Below are positions 25,336 through 35,546 of a stretch of DNA of 64,000 nt, in pieces. Origin of the DNA: Hymenobacter sp. HSC-4F20 (GTDB lineage Bacteria; Bacteroidota; Bacteroidia; Cytophagales; Hymenobacteraceae); the NCBI RefSeq assembly GCF_019599275.1, contig NZ_JAHZTD010000004.1, positions 248,001 to 312,000 on the forward strand. The letters are read 5' to 3'. Made by a program: the position numbers and the translations under genes. The notes under the pieces were generated by a model. That model made no database searches. It saw only the letters and a list, made by a program, of their open reading frames with translations, and was not told where the DNA came from. Positions within the stretch are counted from its first letter, which is position 1, and the number at the start of each line of letters is the position of its first letter.

Positions 25336-26925
25336 ATGGCGGGAGCAAAAGAGACTCCGCGGCAGAAGATGATAGGCATGATGTACTTGGTACTGACTGC
25401 TCTTCTGGCCCTACAAGTAAATTCAGCTATTCTGCTGAAGTTTAAATTTCTGGACGACAGCCTAATCGGAGTAAACGATAAGACTGCTAAAACTAACCAG
25501 GGTGCCGTAAAGGGTATTCAGGAGACCGTAGCTAAAAACCGTAACCAGGCCCGTGACCTTGCCATCCTAAAGCAGGGCGAAACGGTGCGGGAACGGACGG
25601 CTAAAATGGTTGCCTACCTGCGTGATATTCGCACGAAACTGCTGGACGCAACGGAAAACAAGAATAAGAACGAATACAAGAACATGGAGGCCTCTGACAA
25701 AGTGGCTAACGTGATGCTTGGTGGCGCTGGCAGCCGCGACGGCCTGGGCTATAAGATGAAGGATGAGCTGAATGCTTATGCTTCGGACCTGCAGAAAATT
25801 GTGCCCGGCTTCACGGCTCCGGCCCTAGCGCTGGACGCAAAGGATGACCCGGCCGTAACGCCGGATCAGAAAACCAAAGACTTCGCTCAACTGAACTTCG
25901 AGAACACGCCGGTAGTGGCTGCTCTGGCAGTTCTGTCGCAGAAGGAAACAGAGGTACTGAAGTACGAAGCAGATGCCCTAAACAAGCTGGCTGCTCAGGT
26001 AGGCGCTACTACCATTGTATTTGACAAGATTGGGGCTTTCGCCAGCGCTGAGTCGAATACGGTAGCGGCTGGTACCAAATACAAAGCTGAACTGTTCCTG
26101 ACAGCATCGGCTTCGGATCTGCGCCCGACCATGACTTTGAACGGTTCACCCCTGTCGGTTGGTCCGGATGGTAAAGGTAAGGTGGAGTTTACGGCACGTC
26201 CGGGCGCATTTGATGCTTCGGGTAATGCTAAAGCTCAGTGGAAAGGCACGATCCGCTTTAAGCAGAACGGCCGCGACACCACGTTTAACGTGACGGTGCC
26301 GTATACAGTAACCAAGCCGGTAATGCAGATTCAATCGGCTTCGGTACAGGCACTGTACTTCAAGTGTGGCAACAAGCTGAGTGTACAGGTACCTGCTCTG
26401 GGTGCTCAGTATGACCCTAGCTTCTCAGCTTCCGGTGCTTCAGCTATTAAAGGTTCTGCGAAGGGTGAAGTGACACTGGTTCCGAACTCGAAAGAGGTGA
26501 CGCTAAGTGTAAGCAGTGGTGGCAACCCCATTGGCTCGCAGACTTTCCAAGTGCGCCCGATCCCCAAGCCGGAAATCAAGTGCGTAGTAGGTGGCCGTGA
26601 GGCGAATGAAAAGCAGGGTACCCCAATTACGGCTGTTCGCAACATGCAGTTACGGGCTGTGGCTGATGCCGGCTTTGCTAACTTCCTGCCCGATGATGCT
26701 CGTTTCCGTGTAACCCGCTACGAAGTAATTCTGGTGCGCGGTAAGCGCCCGGCTATGCCTCCGATGACTTTCAATGGGCCCACTGCTGATCTAAGCAACG
26801 TAGTGAACTCGGCTCGGGAAGGCGACCGTTTGTACATCGAAGTAAAAGAAGTACAGCGCATGAACTTCCAAGGGAACACCGAGCAGGTGAATGTTTCCAA
26901 GACCTTCAATATTCCGCTGATCTAA
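25336..26925 (+). CDS. gldM: T9SS motor protein GldM (PorM)
   Basis: A 529-residue protein with a cytoplasmic start (MAGAKETPRQKM), one membrane helix (about 12-33, MIGMMYLVLTALLALQVNSA) and a large periplasmic region of one helical and three beta domains (D1-D4), ending FNIPLI. The PRQKMIGMMYLVLTALLALQVN block is the family signature. It is the rotating centre of the GldLM motor and transmits force to the GldKN ring. It lies 82 nt after gldL behind a hairpin. Confidence 0.97.
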   Translation: MAGAKETPRQKMIGMMYLVLTALLALQVNSAILLKFKFLDDSLIGVNDKTAKTNQGAVKGIQETVAKNRNQARDLAILKQGETVRERTAKMVAYLRDIRTKLLDATENKNKNEYKNMEASDKVANVMLGGAGSRDGLGYKMKDELNAYASDLQKIVPGFTAPALALDAKDDPAVTPDQKTKDFAQLNFENTPVVAALAVLSQKETEVLKYEADALNKLAAQVGATTIVFDKIGAFASAESNTVAAGTKYKAELFLTASASDLRPTMTLNGSPLSVGPDGKGKVEFTARPGAFDASGNAKAQWKGTIRFKQNGRDTTFNVTVPYTVTKPVMQIQSASVQALYFKCGNKLSVQVPALGAQYDPSFSASGASAIKGSAKGEVTLVPNSKEVTLSVSSGGNPIGSQTFQVRPIPKPEIKCVVGGREANEKQGTPITAVRNMQLRAVADAGFANFLPDDARFRVTRYEVILVRGKRPAMPPMTFNGPTADLSNVVNSAREGDRLYIEVKEVQRMNFQGNTEQVNVSKTFNIPLI

Positions 26926-26972
26926 GCGTTAACTACCTGAACTAAGTACGGCGCTTTTTTGATTATCACGGT

Positions 26973-27863
26973 ATGAACAAATTCCTCTCCTTCGCCGCTC
27001 TGACGGCCGGCCTGACGCTGTCGGTGGCAGCTTCGGCTCAGGAACAAGCTACCACCGCGAGCAGCAATGGCTCGTACCGCCCGATTCCGAACTCGGACAT
27101 TATGTTCCGCAAGACGATCTGGCGCGCGATTGACCTGCGCGAGAAGCAGAACAAACCTATGTTCGCGGAAGGCAAGGAAATCAGCCGCGTAATCTTAGAC
27201 GCCGTAAAGCGCGGTGAGCTTCAAGCCTACAAGAACGATTCGTTAACTTCTACCTTTTCGTCCTCGGAAGTAGCATCCAACATGTCGTTTGTAGAAGCTA
27301 GTGCTGGCCTCAGTGATGAGGAGAAAGCAGCAGGCTTCTCTGATAGTGACTTAGGCGGTGGCGACGATGGATGGGGCGCCCCAGCAAAGAAAGGCAAGGG
27401 TAAAACGGCTGCCAAAGCTGCTCCTGCAGCTCCGCCAAGCTACGAGTACCGGCCTAAGGACATCTACCAGATGGAGATGAAGGAAGATATGATCTTCGAC
27501 AAGAAACGGTCGCGGATGTATCACGACATCAAGTGCATTACGTTGCTGGTGCCTTCTACGCTTGGCTCGAACACTTCCGGCATTGAAAAGCCCATTGGTA
27601 CGTTCAAATACAGCGACTTGGTGCGAGTGTTCCGGGCTAATCCGGATAAGGCAATCTGGTTTAATCCCCAGAACGATGCGCAGCACAAGAACCTTGCAGA
27701 CGCCTTTGAACTGTGGTTGTTCAATTCCTATATCGTGAAGGTGTCGAACCCTAACGATGCTCGTCTGGACGAAATTTATGGCGGTCAGCAGCAAGGAATT
27801 TTGGCTTCGCAGCAAGCCGCCGCTGATTTGATTGAGTACGAATACAACTTGTGGAGCTTCTAA
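26973..27863 (+). CDS. gldN: T9SS ring protein GldN (PorN)
   Basis: A 296-residue periplasmic protein: signal peptide (1-22, ASAQ), then the conserved IMFRKTIWRAIDLREKQNKP block and MEMKEDMIFDKKRSRMYHDIKCI. A Gly/Asp/Lys/Ala-rich insert (about 125-152) interrupts the fold and is probably a flexible loop. GldN binds GldK in the ring and contacts GldM. A short weak stem and a T6 run separate it from gldM. A strong bidirectional terminator closes the operon. Confidence 0.96.
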   Translation: MNKFLSFAALTAGLTLSVAASAQEQATTASSNGSYRPIPNSDIMFRKTIWRAIDLREKQNKPMFAEGKEISRVILDAVKRGELQAYKNDSLTSTFSSSEVASNMSFVEASAGLSDEEKAAGFSDSDLGGGDDGWGAPAKKGKGKTAAKAAPAAPPSYEYRPKDIYQMEMKEDMIFDKKRSRMYHDIKCITLLVPSTLGSNTSGIEKPIGTFKYSDLVRVFRANPDKAIWFNPQNDAQHKNLADAFELWLFNSYIVKVSNPNDARLDEIYGGQQQGILASQQAAADLIEYEYNLWSF

Positions 27864-27900
27864 AAGGCTTCCTAAGCTCTTAGTTAGGGTTAGCGTAAAC

Positions 27901-27932
27901 AAAAAGCCCCGGCCGTATAGCCGGGGCTTTTT
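27901..27932. terminator. Strong bidirectional terminator between gldN and uvrC
   Basis: Perfect 13-bp stem (27901-27913 with 27920-27932), 6-nt loop, AAAAA on one side and TTTTT on the other; serves both convergent genes. Confidence 0.92.
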
Positions 27933-27954
27933 GTTTATACCATAAGGTACAGAG

Positions 27955-29766
27955 TTAAGCAGTAGTGTCCTGTTGGCTGAAGTAAGCCAGCAGAATGCGC
28001 GCTTTCGATTTGCCCACTTCAGCTATCAGTTCATCTTCAGAAAGCTCTTTTATCTTTTTCACGGATTTGAATTTAGTTAATAGCTTATCCGCCGTAACCG
28101 GGCCGAGACCTTTTACGTCAGTTAGCTCTGTTTTCAGGGTAGCTGCATCCCGACGGGAACGGTGGAACGTGATACCAAAGCGGTGGGCCTCGTCGCGCAT
28201 GCGCTGAATCAGACGTAGCGTTTCGCTTTTCTTATCGATGTAAAGGGGAAGTGGATCATTGGGAACGTAGATTTCCTCCAGGCGCTTAGCGATGCCGATG
28301 ATAGGAATCTGGCCCCACAAGCCGAGATCTTTCAAGGCTTTTACTCCCATTCCGAGTTGGCCTTTACCGCCATCGACAATGATTAGTTGGGGTAGGCTGG
28401 TACCTTCATCCAGCAGGCGACGGTAGCGGCGGGTTACGATTTCGTACATTGAGTCGAAGTCATTGGGGCCTACCACCGTTTTGATGTGAAAGTGCCGGTA
28501 ATCCTTTTTGCTGGGCTTGGCATTGCGAAAGCATACCATGGCCGCTACTGGATTATCCCCCTGAAAGTTCGAGTTATCAAAGCACTCAATATGCTTAGGT
28601 AGCTCTGTCAGGCGCAGATCTTTCTTCATGGTCTCCATAATTCGGACCTCATTCAGGTCCTTACTACGGTCATTCATGCTTTCCTTCTCCTTGCGCAGGT
28701 AGAGAACGTTCTTGATGCTTAATTCCAGCAGTTTGCGTTTGTCACCAATCTGAGGCTGGGTGATGACTACGCCGGGTAGGGGCAGCTCCGGGAGGGGTAC
28801 GTTGGTCAGGATTTCTTTAGACTGGCTTTCGAACTCCTCCCGCATCTGCATAATCAGGGGAGCTAAAATCTCATCGTCCGGCTCATCCAGCTTTTTCTGC
28901 ACCTCAATAGATTGGGTGAGAATGATGCTGCCGTTCATCACTTTGAGGTAGTTGATAAAGGCCGATTTCTCGTTGGAGGCAATGCTGAACACATCAATGT
29001 TTGTAAGATTGGCATTGACAATGGTGCTCTTGGCCTGAAATTCATCCAGCTTATCCAGCTTTTGCTTGAGCTGGTGGGCCAGCTCATACTGCTGCTCCTG
29101 GGCTGCCTGCATCATCTTGTCCCGGAAGTATTGCTTCGGCAGGCGCAGGTCGCCGTTCAGAATCTGCCGGATTTGTTGGATATACTGGTTGTACGTTTCC
29201 TCATCCTGCAAGCCTTCGCAAGGGCCTTTGCAGTTGCCCAGATGATACTCCAGGCACACCTTGAACTTACCGGCCTCCACGTTTTGCGGATACAGGTTGT
29301 ACGTGCACGTCCGGAGCGGATATAAGGCCCGGATCAGCTCTAGCAGCAGGTTCATACCCGTTACGTTGGCGTAGGGGCCGTAGTAGCGGCCATCGCCAGG
29401 GCGCTTGTTGCGGGTAGGAATAAGCCGGGGGAATCGTTCGTTGGTAAGTAGCAGATAGGGGTAGGTCTTTCCGTCTTTCAGCAGGATATTGTACTTAGGC
29501 TGGTGCTGCTTGATGAGGTTGTTCTCCAGCAGGAAGGCATCCGACTCCGAGTCAACAATGGTGAACTCAATGCGGCGGATATTCTTGACCAACTGCTGGG
29601 TTTTCTTGTTGTGGTCCTGCTTGGTGAAGTAGCTGCTGACCCGTTTGCGGAGGTCGACGGCCTTGCCCACGTAAATAATGGTGTCTTCTTCCCCAAAGTA
29701 CTTATAAACGCCCGGCCGGTGCGGAAGCTGACGAATCTGGTCTTGTAGGTGGGCGTTGGCAGCCAT
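27955..29766 (-). CDS. uvrC: UvrABC system protein C
   Basis: A 603-residue excision nuclease of nucleotide excision repair, making both incisions with UvrB. Domains in order: GIY-YIG nuclease (about 14-92, PGVYKYFGEEDTIIYVGKA), Cys-rich segment (CTYNLYP, CLEYHLGNCKGPCEG), UVR motif (about 200-240), RNase H-like nuclease (about 385-530, with IECFDNSNFQGDNPVAAMV and IIVDGGKGQL), and the C-terminal helix-hairpin-helix (LTDVKGLGPVTADKLL). Full length, intact. Cotranscription with upstream genes is unlikely given the preceding terminator. Confidence 0.97.
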   Translation of the reverse strand: MAANAHLQDQIRQLPHRPGVYKYFGEEDTIIYVGKAVDLRKRVSSYFTKQDHNKKTQQLVKNIRRIEFTIVDSESDAFLLENNLIKQHQPKYNILLKDGKTYPYLLLTNERFPRLIPTRNKRPGDGRYYGPYANVTGMNLLLELIRALYPLRTCTYNLYPQNVEAGKFKVCLEYHLGNCKGPCEGLQDEETYNQYIQQIRQILNGDLRLPKQYFRDKMMQAAQEQQYELAHQLKQKLDKLDEFQAKSTIVNANLTNIDVFSIASNEKSAFINYLKVMNGSIILTQSIEVQKKLDEPDDEILAPLIMQMREEFESQSKEILTNVPLPELPLPGVVITQPQIGDKRKLLELSIKNVLYLRKEKESMNDRSKDLNEVRIMETMKKDLRLTELPKHIECFDNSNFQGDNPVAAMVCFRNAKPSKKDYRHFHIKTVVGPNDFDSMYEIVTRRYRRLLDEGTSLPQLIIVDGGKGQLGMGVKALKDLGLWGQIPIIGIAKRLEEIYVPNDPLPLYIDKKSETLRLIQRMRDEAHRFGITFHRSRRDAATLKTELTDVKGLGPVTADKLLTKFKSVKKIKELSEDELIAEVGKSKARILLAYFSQQDTTA

Positions 29767-29875
29767 AGAAAATGCAGTAGAGGCGCCCTGAAAACCGGCG
29801 CTACAGTGTGTGTAAGAAGGTACGCAGCCTACGGCCCCTGAGGTTCGGCAGCGGCTGGGGCAGTATATATGACAA

Positions 29876-29908
29876 CAAAAAACGTGGCCAGGAAGTCCCG
29901 ACCACGTT
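29876..29908 (-). terminator. Terminator after the penicillin-binding protein gene
   Basis: Stem AACGTGG (29881-29887) with CCACGTT (29902-29908); on the minus strand it is followed by TTTT from the plus-strand A run at 29877-29882. It lies 22 nt past the stop. Confidence 0.7.
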
Positions 29909-29930
29909 CTGAAAAGACGCGGGAGGAAGG

Positions 29931-32273
29931 TTAAATATCTTCTTCGTTTAAGTCTTCCAGTTCCACTTGGTTGAGCTTCTGCTCATAAGGAATCGTGTCG
30001 CGGGCACCGGCGCCGTTGTAGTAGCGCGAGCAGTCAATTTCGATGCTCAGGGGTTGGGTAGGTTTGGGAAAGGCCCCTGTGTTGATGCCGATACTCTTAT
30101 CGGCGTACACTTTGCGCATAAATAAACCGTAGATGGGTAGCGCTAGGCGGGAGCCCTGCCCGTAGGAACCCGTGCGGAAGTGAATGCTCCGGTCTTCGCC
30201 GCCTACCCACATACCGCAAACCAGATCGGGCGTGAGGCCCATAAACCACCCGTCGGAGTAGTTGGAGGTAGTACCAGTTTTGGCGCCCATTTCGTAGGGG
30301 AACTTGAAGCCACCCTTCAGAATGATGCTGGTGCCGCCTTGCTCCTCCGTTGCACCGCGGAGCATGTAGGTCATCAGGTAGGCGGTTTCTTCGCTCAGGG
30401 CCTCGCGGGTTTGCACCACAAATTCGCGCAGCACGTTGCCATTCTTATCCTCAATGCGCGTCACCATCATCGGAGCCGTCCAGATGCCTTTGTTGACGAA
30501 CGTGCTGTAGGCGCCTGCCAGCTCGTAAATACTCACGTCGGAGGAACCAAAGCCCACGGCTGGTACGGCTTCAATGGGCGAGGTAATGCCTAGGCGCTTG
30601 GCGTAGCTCACCACCGTTTCCGGCCCGAGCTTCTGGACTAGCCACGCCGTGATAGAGTTCATGGAGCGGGCCAAGGCCTGACGCAGCGTGAACACCCGAC
30701 CCGAGTAACCGCCTTCGAAGTTTTTAGGCGTGTAAGCCGGCCGTCCGCGTTCAGCCGGGAAGGTAGTAGCAACGTCGGGGCGCTGATAGCAGGGAGAATA
30801 GCCCTGGTCGATGGCCGCTACGTACACAAAGGGTTTGAACGTAGAGCCGGGCTGGCGCTTGCCTTGCTTAACGTGGTCGTACTTGATGTACTTGAAATTG
30901 ATGCCGCCTACCCAGGCTTTCACTTGCCCGTTCAGGGGGTTCATGGCCATGAATCCCGAATGAAGCAGGCGCTTGTAGTAGGCTAGTGAGTCCATTGGCG
31001 ACATGAGCACCTCCTTTTCACCGCCGTTCCAAGTAAACACCTTCATGCGGTATTTCTTGTTGAGGTAATACTTGATGGAGTCTTTGTTGCCTTCAAACCG
31101 GTTGGTCAGCGACTTATAGCGTTCCGTGCGCTGGATGGAGGTAGAGAGGAAATTAGGTATTACCCGCCCGTTTTCATCGCGCCAGGGCTGCTGGCCCTTC
31201 CAGTGGGCATCAAACCACTTCTGCTGGAGCTTCATGTGTTCAGCCACCGCCGACTCAGCGTACTTCTGCATCCGCGAGTCGATGGTGGTATAAATCTTTA
31301 GCCCATCGGAGTACAGATCGTGGTCGGTTTCCTTGGCCCACTGGCGCAGCATCTTACTTACTTCCACCCGGAAATAGGGAGCAATGCCTTCGTTCTGGTT
31401 TTCAACGTTGTAGCGCAGTACAATGGGCTTAAGCGTATCGGCTTGCAGTTGCTGCGCATCAAGGTAGCCGTACTTCTGCATCTGGCGCAGTACCCAGTTG
31501 CGGCGGGCTTTGGAGCGGGCCGGGTTGTACTTGGGGCTGAAGCGCGAAGGTGCGTTGAGTACCCCTACCAGCGTAGCGGCCTCGGGCCGCGTCAGTTGCT
31601 TCGGGGTTTTGCTGAAGAAGGTTTTGGCCGCCGTGTTAATGCCGAAAGCGTTGGAGCCGTAGTCGTTGGTGTTGAGGTACATGCGCAAGATTTCGCGCTT
31701 GGTGTAGCTCCGTTCCAGCCGCACGGCCAGAATCCATTCCTTAGTCTTGGTGATGAGCATCCGCAAGCCCGGCACATCATTAAGCACTCCGTCGTTGAGG
31801 TCGTCGCGGGTGCGGAATAAGACTTTAGCCAGCTGCTGCGTGAGGGTGGAGCCACCGCCGCCACTACCACCCGTCAGCAAACCAGCTGCCACCCGGCCCG
31901 TAGCCTTGGGGTCGATACCAGAGTGCTCCGCAAAGCGGGCATCTTCAGTGGCAATCAGCGCGTCTACCAGATGCTGGGGCAGGTCCTCGTATTCCGCCGG
32001 AGTGCGGTTCTCGCGGAAGTATTTGCCCATCAGTACCCCATCAGCCGAATAGATTTCCGAGGCCAACTCGCTGCGTGGGTTCTCGAGGGTTTTCAGGTTG
32101 GGCATGCGCCCGAACAAGTTCAGGAAGTTGATGCTGACGGCCAGCACATAGAGTACCAAGCCAAGTACGCCCGCGCCAAACAGGGCCCACAGCAGACGGG
32201 CCCAGCTGGTATAGCGCCCGGGCTGATTGGTTTTACGCGAGGAAGACTTTGATTTGGCGGCAGGTTGAGCCAT
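29931..32273 (-). CDS. Class A penicillin-binding protein (PBP1a-like)
   Basis: A 780-residue bifunctional peptidoglycan synthase: a basic N-terminus and one membrane helix (about 27-50), then the glycosyltransferase-51 domain with the catalytic Glu in IATEDARFAEHSG and LTQQLAK, then a transpeptidase domain with SxxK (GSTFKPF), SxN (SMN) and KTG (GAKTGTTSNYSDGW). It polymerises and cross-links glycan in the periplasm. The acidic tail VELEDLNEEDI is notable. It starts 90 nt downstream of porW on the same strand. Confidence 0.95.
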   Translation of the reverse strand: MAQPAAKSKSSSRKTNQPGRYTSWARLLWALFGAGVLGLVLYVLAVSINFLNLFGRMPNLKTLENPRSELASEIYSADGVLMGKYFRENRTPAEYEDLPQHLVDALIATEDARFAEHSGIDPKATGRVAAGLLTGGSGGGGSTLTQQLAKVLFRTRDDLNDGVLNDVPGLRMLITKTKEWILAVRLERSYTKREILRMYLNTNDYGSNAFGINTAAKTFFSKTPKQLTRPEAATLVGVLNAPSRFSPKYNPARSKARRNWVLRQMQKYGYLDAQQLQADTLKPIVLRYNVENQNEGIAPYFRVEVSKMLRQWAKETDHDLYSDGLKIYTTIDSRMQKYAESAVAEHMKLQQKWFDAHWKGQQPWRDENGRVIPNFLSTSIQRTERYKSLTNRFEGNKDSIKYYLNKKYRMKVFTWNGGEKEVLMSPMDSLAYYKRLLHSGFMAMNPLNGQVKAWVGGINFKYIKYDHVKQGKRQPGSTFKPFVYVAAIDQGYSPCYQRPDVATTFPAERGRPAYTPKNFEGGYSGRVFTLRQALARSMNSITAWLVQKLGPETVVSYAKRLGITSPIEAVPAVGFGSSDVSIYELAGAYSTFVNKGIWTAPMMVTRIEDKNGNVLREFVVQTREALSEETAYLMTYMLRGATEEQGGTSIILKGGFKFPYEMGAKTGTTSNYSDGWFMGLTPDLVCGMWVGGEDRSIHFRTGSYGQGSRLALPIYGLFMRKVYADKSIGINTGAFPKPTQPLSIEIDCSRYYNGAGARDTIPYEQKLNQVELEDLNEEDI

Positions 32274-32363
32274 TGCAAGAGAAAGTACGGGTGGCGGGTG
32301 GCGTGGAGGTTAACAAGGCCGTAGGAGCCTAAAGCTTACGTCGTGACCAGGTTGCCTAACAAG

Positions 32364-35300
32364 TTATTTAGAATAGCTCTGCTGGTAGAAACGCTGGTAT
32401 TCCTCCGGATTTTGGCTTTGCAGCAGAAGCGGCAAGTTATCAATACTGATAATGAGTATTTGGTAACCCGCACCGCGCAGCTTACTCAGCGGCGACTGAG
32501 GCCCACGCAGCTTTAAGGCGTAGCTCTGGGCAATTTTCGCGCCGGGTAGGGCTTCAATTATCACCATTTCCTGGGGAGTAGTGCCCAGAGGCTGGCGCCG
32601 CACCAACAGGCTGCTGGATTTAAAATAGCGGCTGTTATAAGACCCAAGCTGGGCAGCGAGGTCGGCTAACGCGGGAGCATCCTTCGACAGAAGTAGAACC
32701 ACGGCGTGGGTAGCCGCGGCGTCGGCCTTGTAGGGGGTAGCTGCGGGTGCCGGAGTGGGTACGGGCGGGGCCACTGACGAGGGAGCAGGAGCTAGCGGAG
32801 CGGAGGAGGGGGCAGGAAGCGTACTAGCGGGGCTAGCCGTAGACGGCACCGGAGCAACCGGGGTAGGAGCGGCCGTTTTAGCAGGGGCTGGTGCTTTTTT
32901 TCCGCGGGCTCGGGCCTGCGCGGCGGCCATGCGGGCGGCCTTGGCTTCGTCTACAACCGGGGCTGGGGCCGCCGGCGCTGCCGGGGTTGGCGACGTCGTG
33001 ACGGGGGGCAACGTAGGCGCGGGCAAGGAAGCTGGCGCCCCTGGCTGCGGCGCGGGCACAGTAGGCAGCGCGGCCGCAGGAGTAGTTGCTGGAGTAGTAG
33101 GGGTAGCAGAAAGTGCGGGACGCGGCGGGGCAGGCGCAGCCGGAGCCTCCTGTTCGCCGTAGAAAATGCGCATTCGGTTTTCTACCTCTCCTGGTTTAAA
33201 TACGGAGACCACCGGCTTATCCGTCGAGGCCAGCGCCCCGGTAATCTGCCCTTCCGCTTGCTGCTTGTAGGTGTTGAGCAGGGTAGCGGCCTGAGGTGCC
33301 AGTGGGCTTGTGGGGTACTCTTTATAGAACTTCTCAACAGCCGCTTTTGCGGTCAACGGGGGCTGAGTTCGGATAGTGAGCAGCGTGCTGATAAACGCTA
33401 CCCGGTCGTTAAGGTCGTTTTCGGGATACTGCTTTTGGGCCCGGGTTAGTACGGCGCTGGCCTTCTTAAAGTCCTGATTTTTATAGAAGGTAAACGCTGA
33501 GTCAACCAGCACGGCTACTTTTGCATTAACCACGGAGGTGCGGCGCAGGTATTCCGGGTCGGCTACCAGGCGGGCATAGGAAGAGTTGGGATAGGCCTGA
33601 CGTAGGCGCTCGGCATAGCCTTCAGACTTGCCTGTCGCGTTCTGCTCCTTATAAATAAGATATAAAATGTAGAGGGTTTCGGGCGTGTGTGCGCCCTGGG
33701 GGAAGCGAGTGAGAAGGGTTTCGTAGGTTTCAGCGGCCCGCAGGGGCTCGCGCAGCTGCTGATTATAAATGCTTCCCAAGGCATACAGGGCCTCTTCCGT
33801 CTGCGCGTCGGACTGTTTGCGCTGGGCTTCCGTCAGAGGAATATTCTGCCGATATTGGTCTACCAAGGTGCGCAGTTGCAGGGCCGGGTCAGTGGCAGTA
33901 GCAGTTGGCGCTGCGCCGAGGCTGCCAGCCCCGTTGACGCTGGTGCTAGCATTGCCGGCAATGCTCACGGGCACGTTACCCCCGCGGCTAGTAACCGGCG
34001 AGCTGCTCATTTGGCTAACCGTGCGCCAGTTATCCTGCAGAGGCCGGTCGCCCCAACGCCGGATAAAGTCGTTGCGGGCCGTGCCCAGGGCAGTCGGGTT
34101 ATCGAAGTACCATTTCACCCCGGTGTTGCCCGCCAAGAAGTCATCGGTGTTCACCTCCGGTTGCAAATCTCGGGTTCCACTGATGCCCGTTACGGTTTGC
34201 TGCCCATTGCGCTGCTCCGCACGGGCTTGCTGAGCTGCTAGTTGCTCTGCCGCCTTGCGCTGGGCATCCAGTTCCAACTGGGCATAGCCCGTCAGGCGGA
34301 CCCGCAACGTAGCCGAATCGAGCCGGGCCAGGGCCTGCAGGCTGTCCTGGGTTTCTATAATTGTTAGGTGCTGCGTGAAGTCCTTAAGTACTGCCGCACG
34401 CTCGGCAATGGCAGCGTACTCCGGGGCCTCCCGGGGCAGAGCCTGCACGGTGCTATCGTAGTAAGCGGCTGCCAAGCGGTAGCGCTGCAGGTTTTCGTAG
34501 TAGATACGCCCACTAAGCAGATACACGTAAGACTTCTGGGCCCGATTGGTGGAAGGAGTACGCGCCGATTTCTGCAGCAATGCCAAGGCCTCGGGATAAC
34601 GCTGCTGCCGGTATTCCAGCCGCGCCATCTCGTAGTAAATCTTGTCGCGATACTCCTTGTTATTAGCGTTCTTGAGGAGCTTGGCGAAATACTTATCGAG
34701 CCGGGCCCGGTCCGTTTGGTTCAAGTCCGACACCTGCCCCAGCATGAGCTTGCTGAAAAAGTCCAGCTCGTAGGGCGGATTTTTCCTGAGAATCTGGTTG
34801 AGCTGGGCATACGCTTTCTTGTCCTCGCCCTGCGCCTGATAGAGCTGGGCCAGGATGTAACGGGTGCGCGACTGCTCATTCTTAGGCTCAATGTAAGGAA
34901 TAGCCTTCTCCAGGTTTTCGATGGCCTGAGCCTGTTCGCCCCGCAGTAGGTAGAACTCGGTCCGGGTTAGAAATAGCTCGCGCGCATTGCGCTCCGTACC
35001 CTGCTCCTTATCCAAAATATCGGAAACGGCCGCGGCGTTGTCTAGCTCCTTGGTCGCCAGGAATGTGCGCATCAACCAAATCAGGGCCTCGTGGCGGGCG
35101 TTGGCGTCTTTGCTAGTAGTGTTAACGTACTTGAATGTCTTGGCGGCGTCCTCGTACTCTTTCTTGTAAAAGCGTGCCTTGCCCACCAGAATGTAGCTGT
35201 CATCTGTCCAATCGGAGCCCGGGCGGTGCTGAATGGGTAGGGAGGCCTTTTTGATAATGTCCTCCAAGTCGGCCGTTACGCGGGCTACTGTGGCATCATC

Positions 35301-35546
35301 GAGGGTAGGGAAGAGGGGCAGCACCCGGTTATAGTCATTGATGCGTGCCTTATAGAGGGTGGCCTCGGTGGCTAACATTTTCTCGCGGGCCAGGAAGTAG
35401 GCATTGTCACGCGCCACCACGTTGTCGTAGGCGTGGCCAATCAGGGACGGGCGCTCGGAGGCACAGCCCGCCACACCGGCGGCCAGCAGCAGCGCAGCCG
35501 CTGGTGCCGATAGTAAACGCAAAAGCGGGGAGGTAGTCGTCGTCAA
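32364..35546 (-). CDS. porW: T9SS-associated TPR lipoprotein PorW/SprE
   Basis: A 1060-residue lipoprotein (GVAGC lipobox near residue 28) needed in other species for T9SS function, linking PorN/GldN to the outer-membrane translocon. After the anchor comes HAYDNVVARDNAYFLAREKM, typical of SprE/PorW, then many TPR-like helical repeats (about 100-790), a Pro/Ala-rich low-complexity linker (about 800-940) and a C-terminal alpha/beta domain (about 945-1060). The frame starts at TTG; a second TTG at 35522 would give a neater signal peptide. Identification rests on architecture and N-terminal pattern. Confidence 0.82.
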   Translation of the reverse strand: MTTTTSPLLRLLSAPAAALLLAAGVAGCASERPSLIGHAYDNVVARDNAYFLAREKMLATEATLYKARINDYNRVLPLFPTLDDATVARVTADLEDIIKKASLPIQHRPGSDWTDDSYILVGKARFYKKEYEDAAKTFKYVNTTSKDANARHEALIWLMRTFLATKELDNAAAVSDILDKEQGTERNARELFLTRTEFYLLRGEQAQAIENLEKAIPYIEPKNEQSRTRYILAQLYQAQGEDKKAYAQLNQILRKNPPYELDFFSKLMLGQVSDLNQTDRARLDKYFAKLLKNANNKEYRDKIYYEMARLEYRQQRYPEALALLQKSARTPSTNRAQKSYVYLLSGRIYYENLQRYRLAAAYYDSTVQALPREAPEYAAIAERAAVLKDFTQHLTIIETQDSLQALARLDSATLRVRLTGYAQLELDAQRKAAEQLAAQQARAEQRNGQQTVTGISGTRDLQPEVNTDDFLAGNTGVKWYFDNPTALGTARNDFIRRWGDRPLQDNWRTVSQMSSSPVTSRGGNVPVSIAGNASTSVNGAGSLGAAPTATATDPALQLRTLVDQYRQNIPLTEAQRKQSDAQTEEALYALGSIYNQQLREPLRAAETYETLLTRFPQGAHTPETLYILYLIYKEQNATGKSEGYAERLRQAYPNSSYARLVADPEYLRRTSVVNAKVAVLVDSAFTFYKNQDFKKASAVLTRAQKQYPENDLNDRVAFISTLLTIRTQPPLTAKAAVEKFYKEYPTSPLAPQAATLLNTYKQQAEGQITGALASTDKPVVSVFKPGEVENRMRIFYGEQEAPAAPAPPRPALSATPTTPATTPAAALPTVPAPQPGAPASLPAPTLPPVTTSPTPAAPAAPAPVVDEAKAARMAAAQARARGKKAPAPAKTAAPTPVAPVPSTASPASTLPAPSSAPLAPAPSSVAPPVPTPAPAATPYKADAAATHAVVLLLSKDAPALADLAAQLGSYNSRYFKSSSLLVRRQPLGTTPQEMVIIEALPGAKIAQSYALKLRGPQSPLSKLRGAGYQILIISIDNLPLLLQSQNPEEYQRFYQQSYSK

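Noticed and set aside
32730..33150. Low-complexity Pro/Ala tract as a phase-variable repeat
   Set aside because: The codons vary and no homopolymer or short tandem unit long enough for slippage is present.
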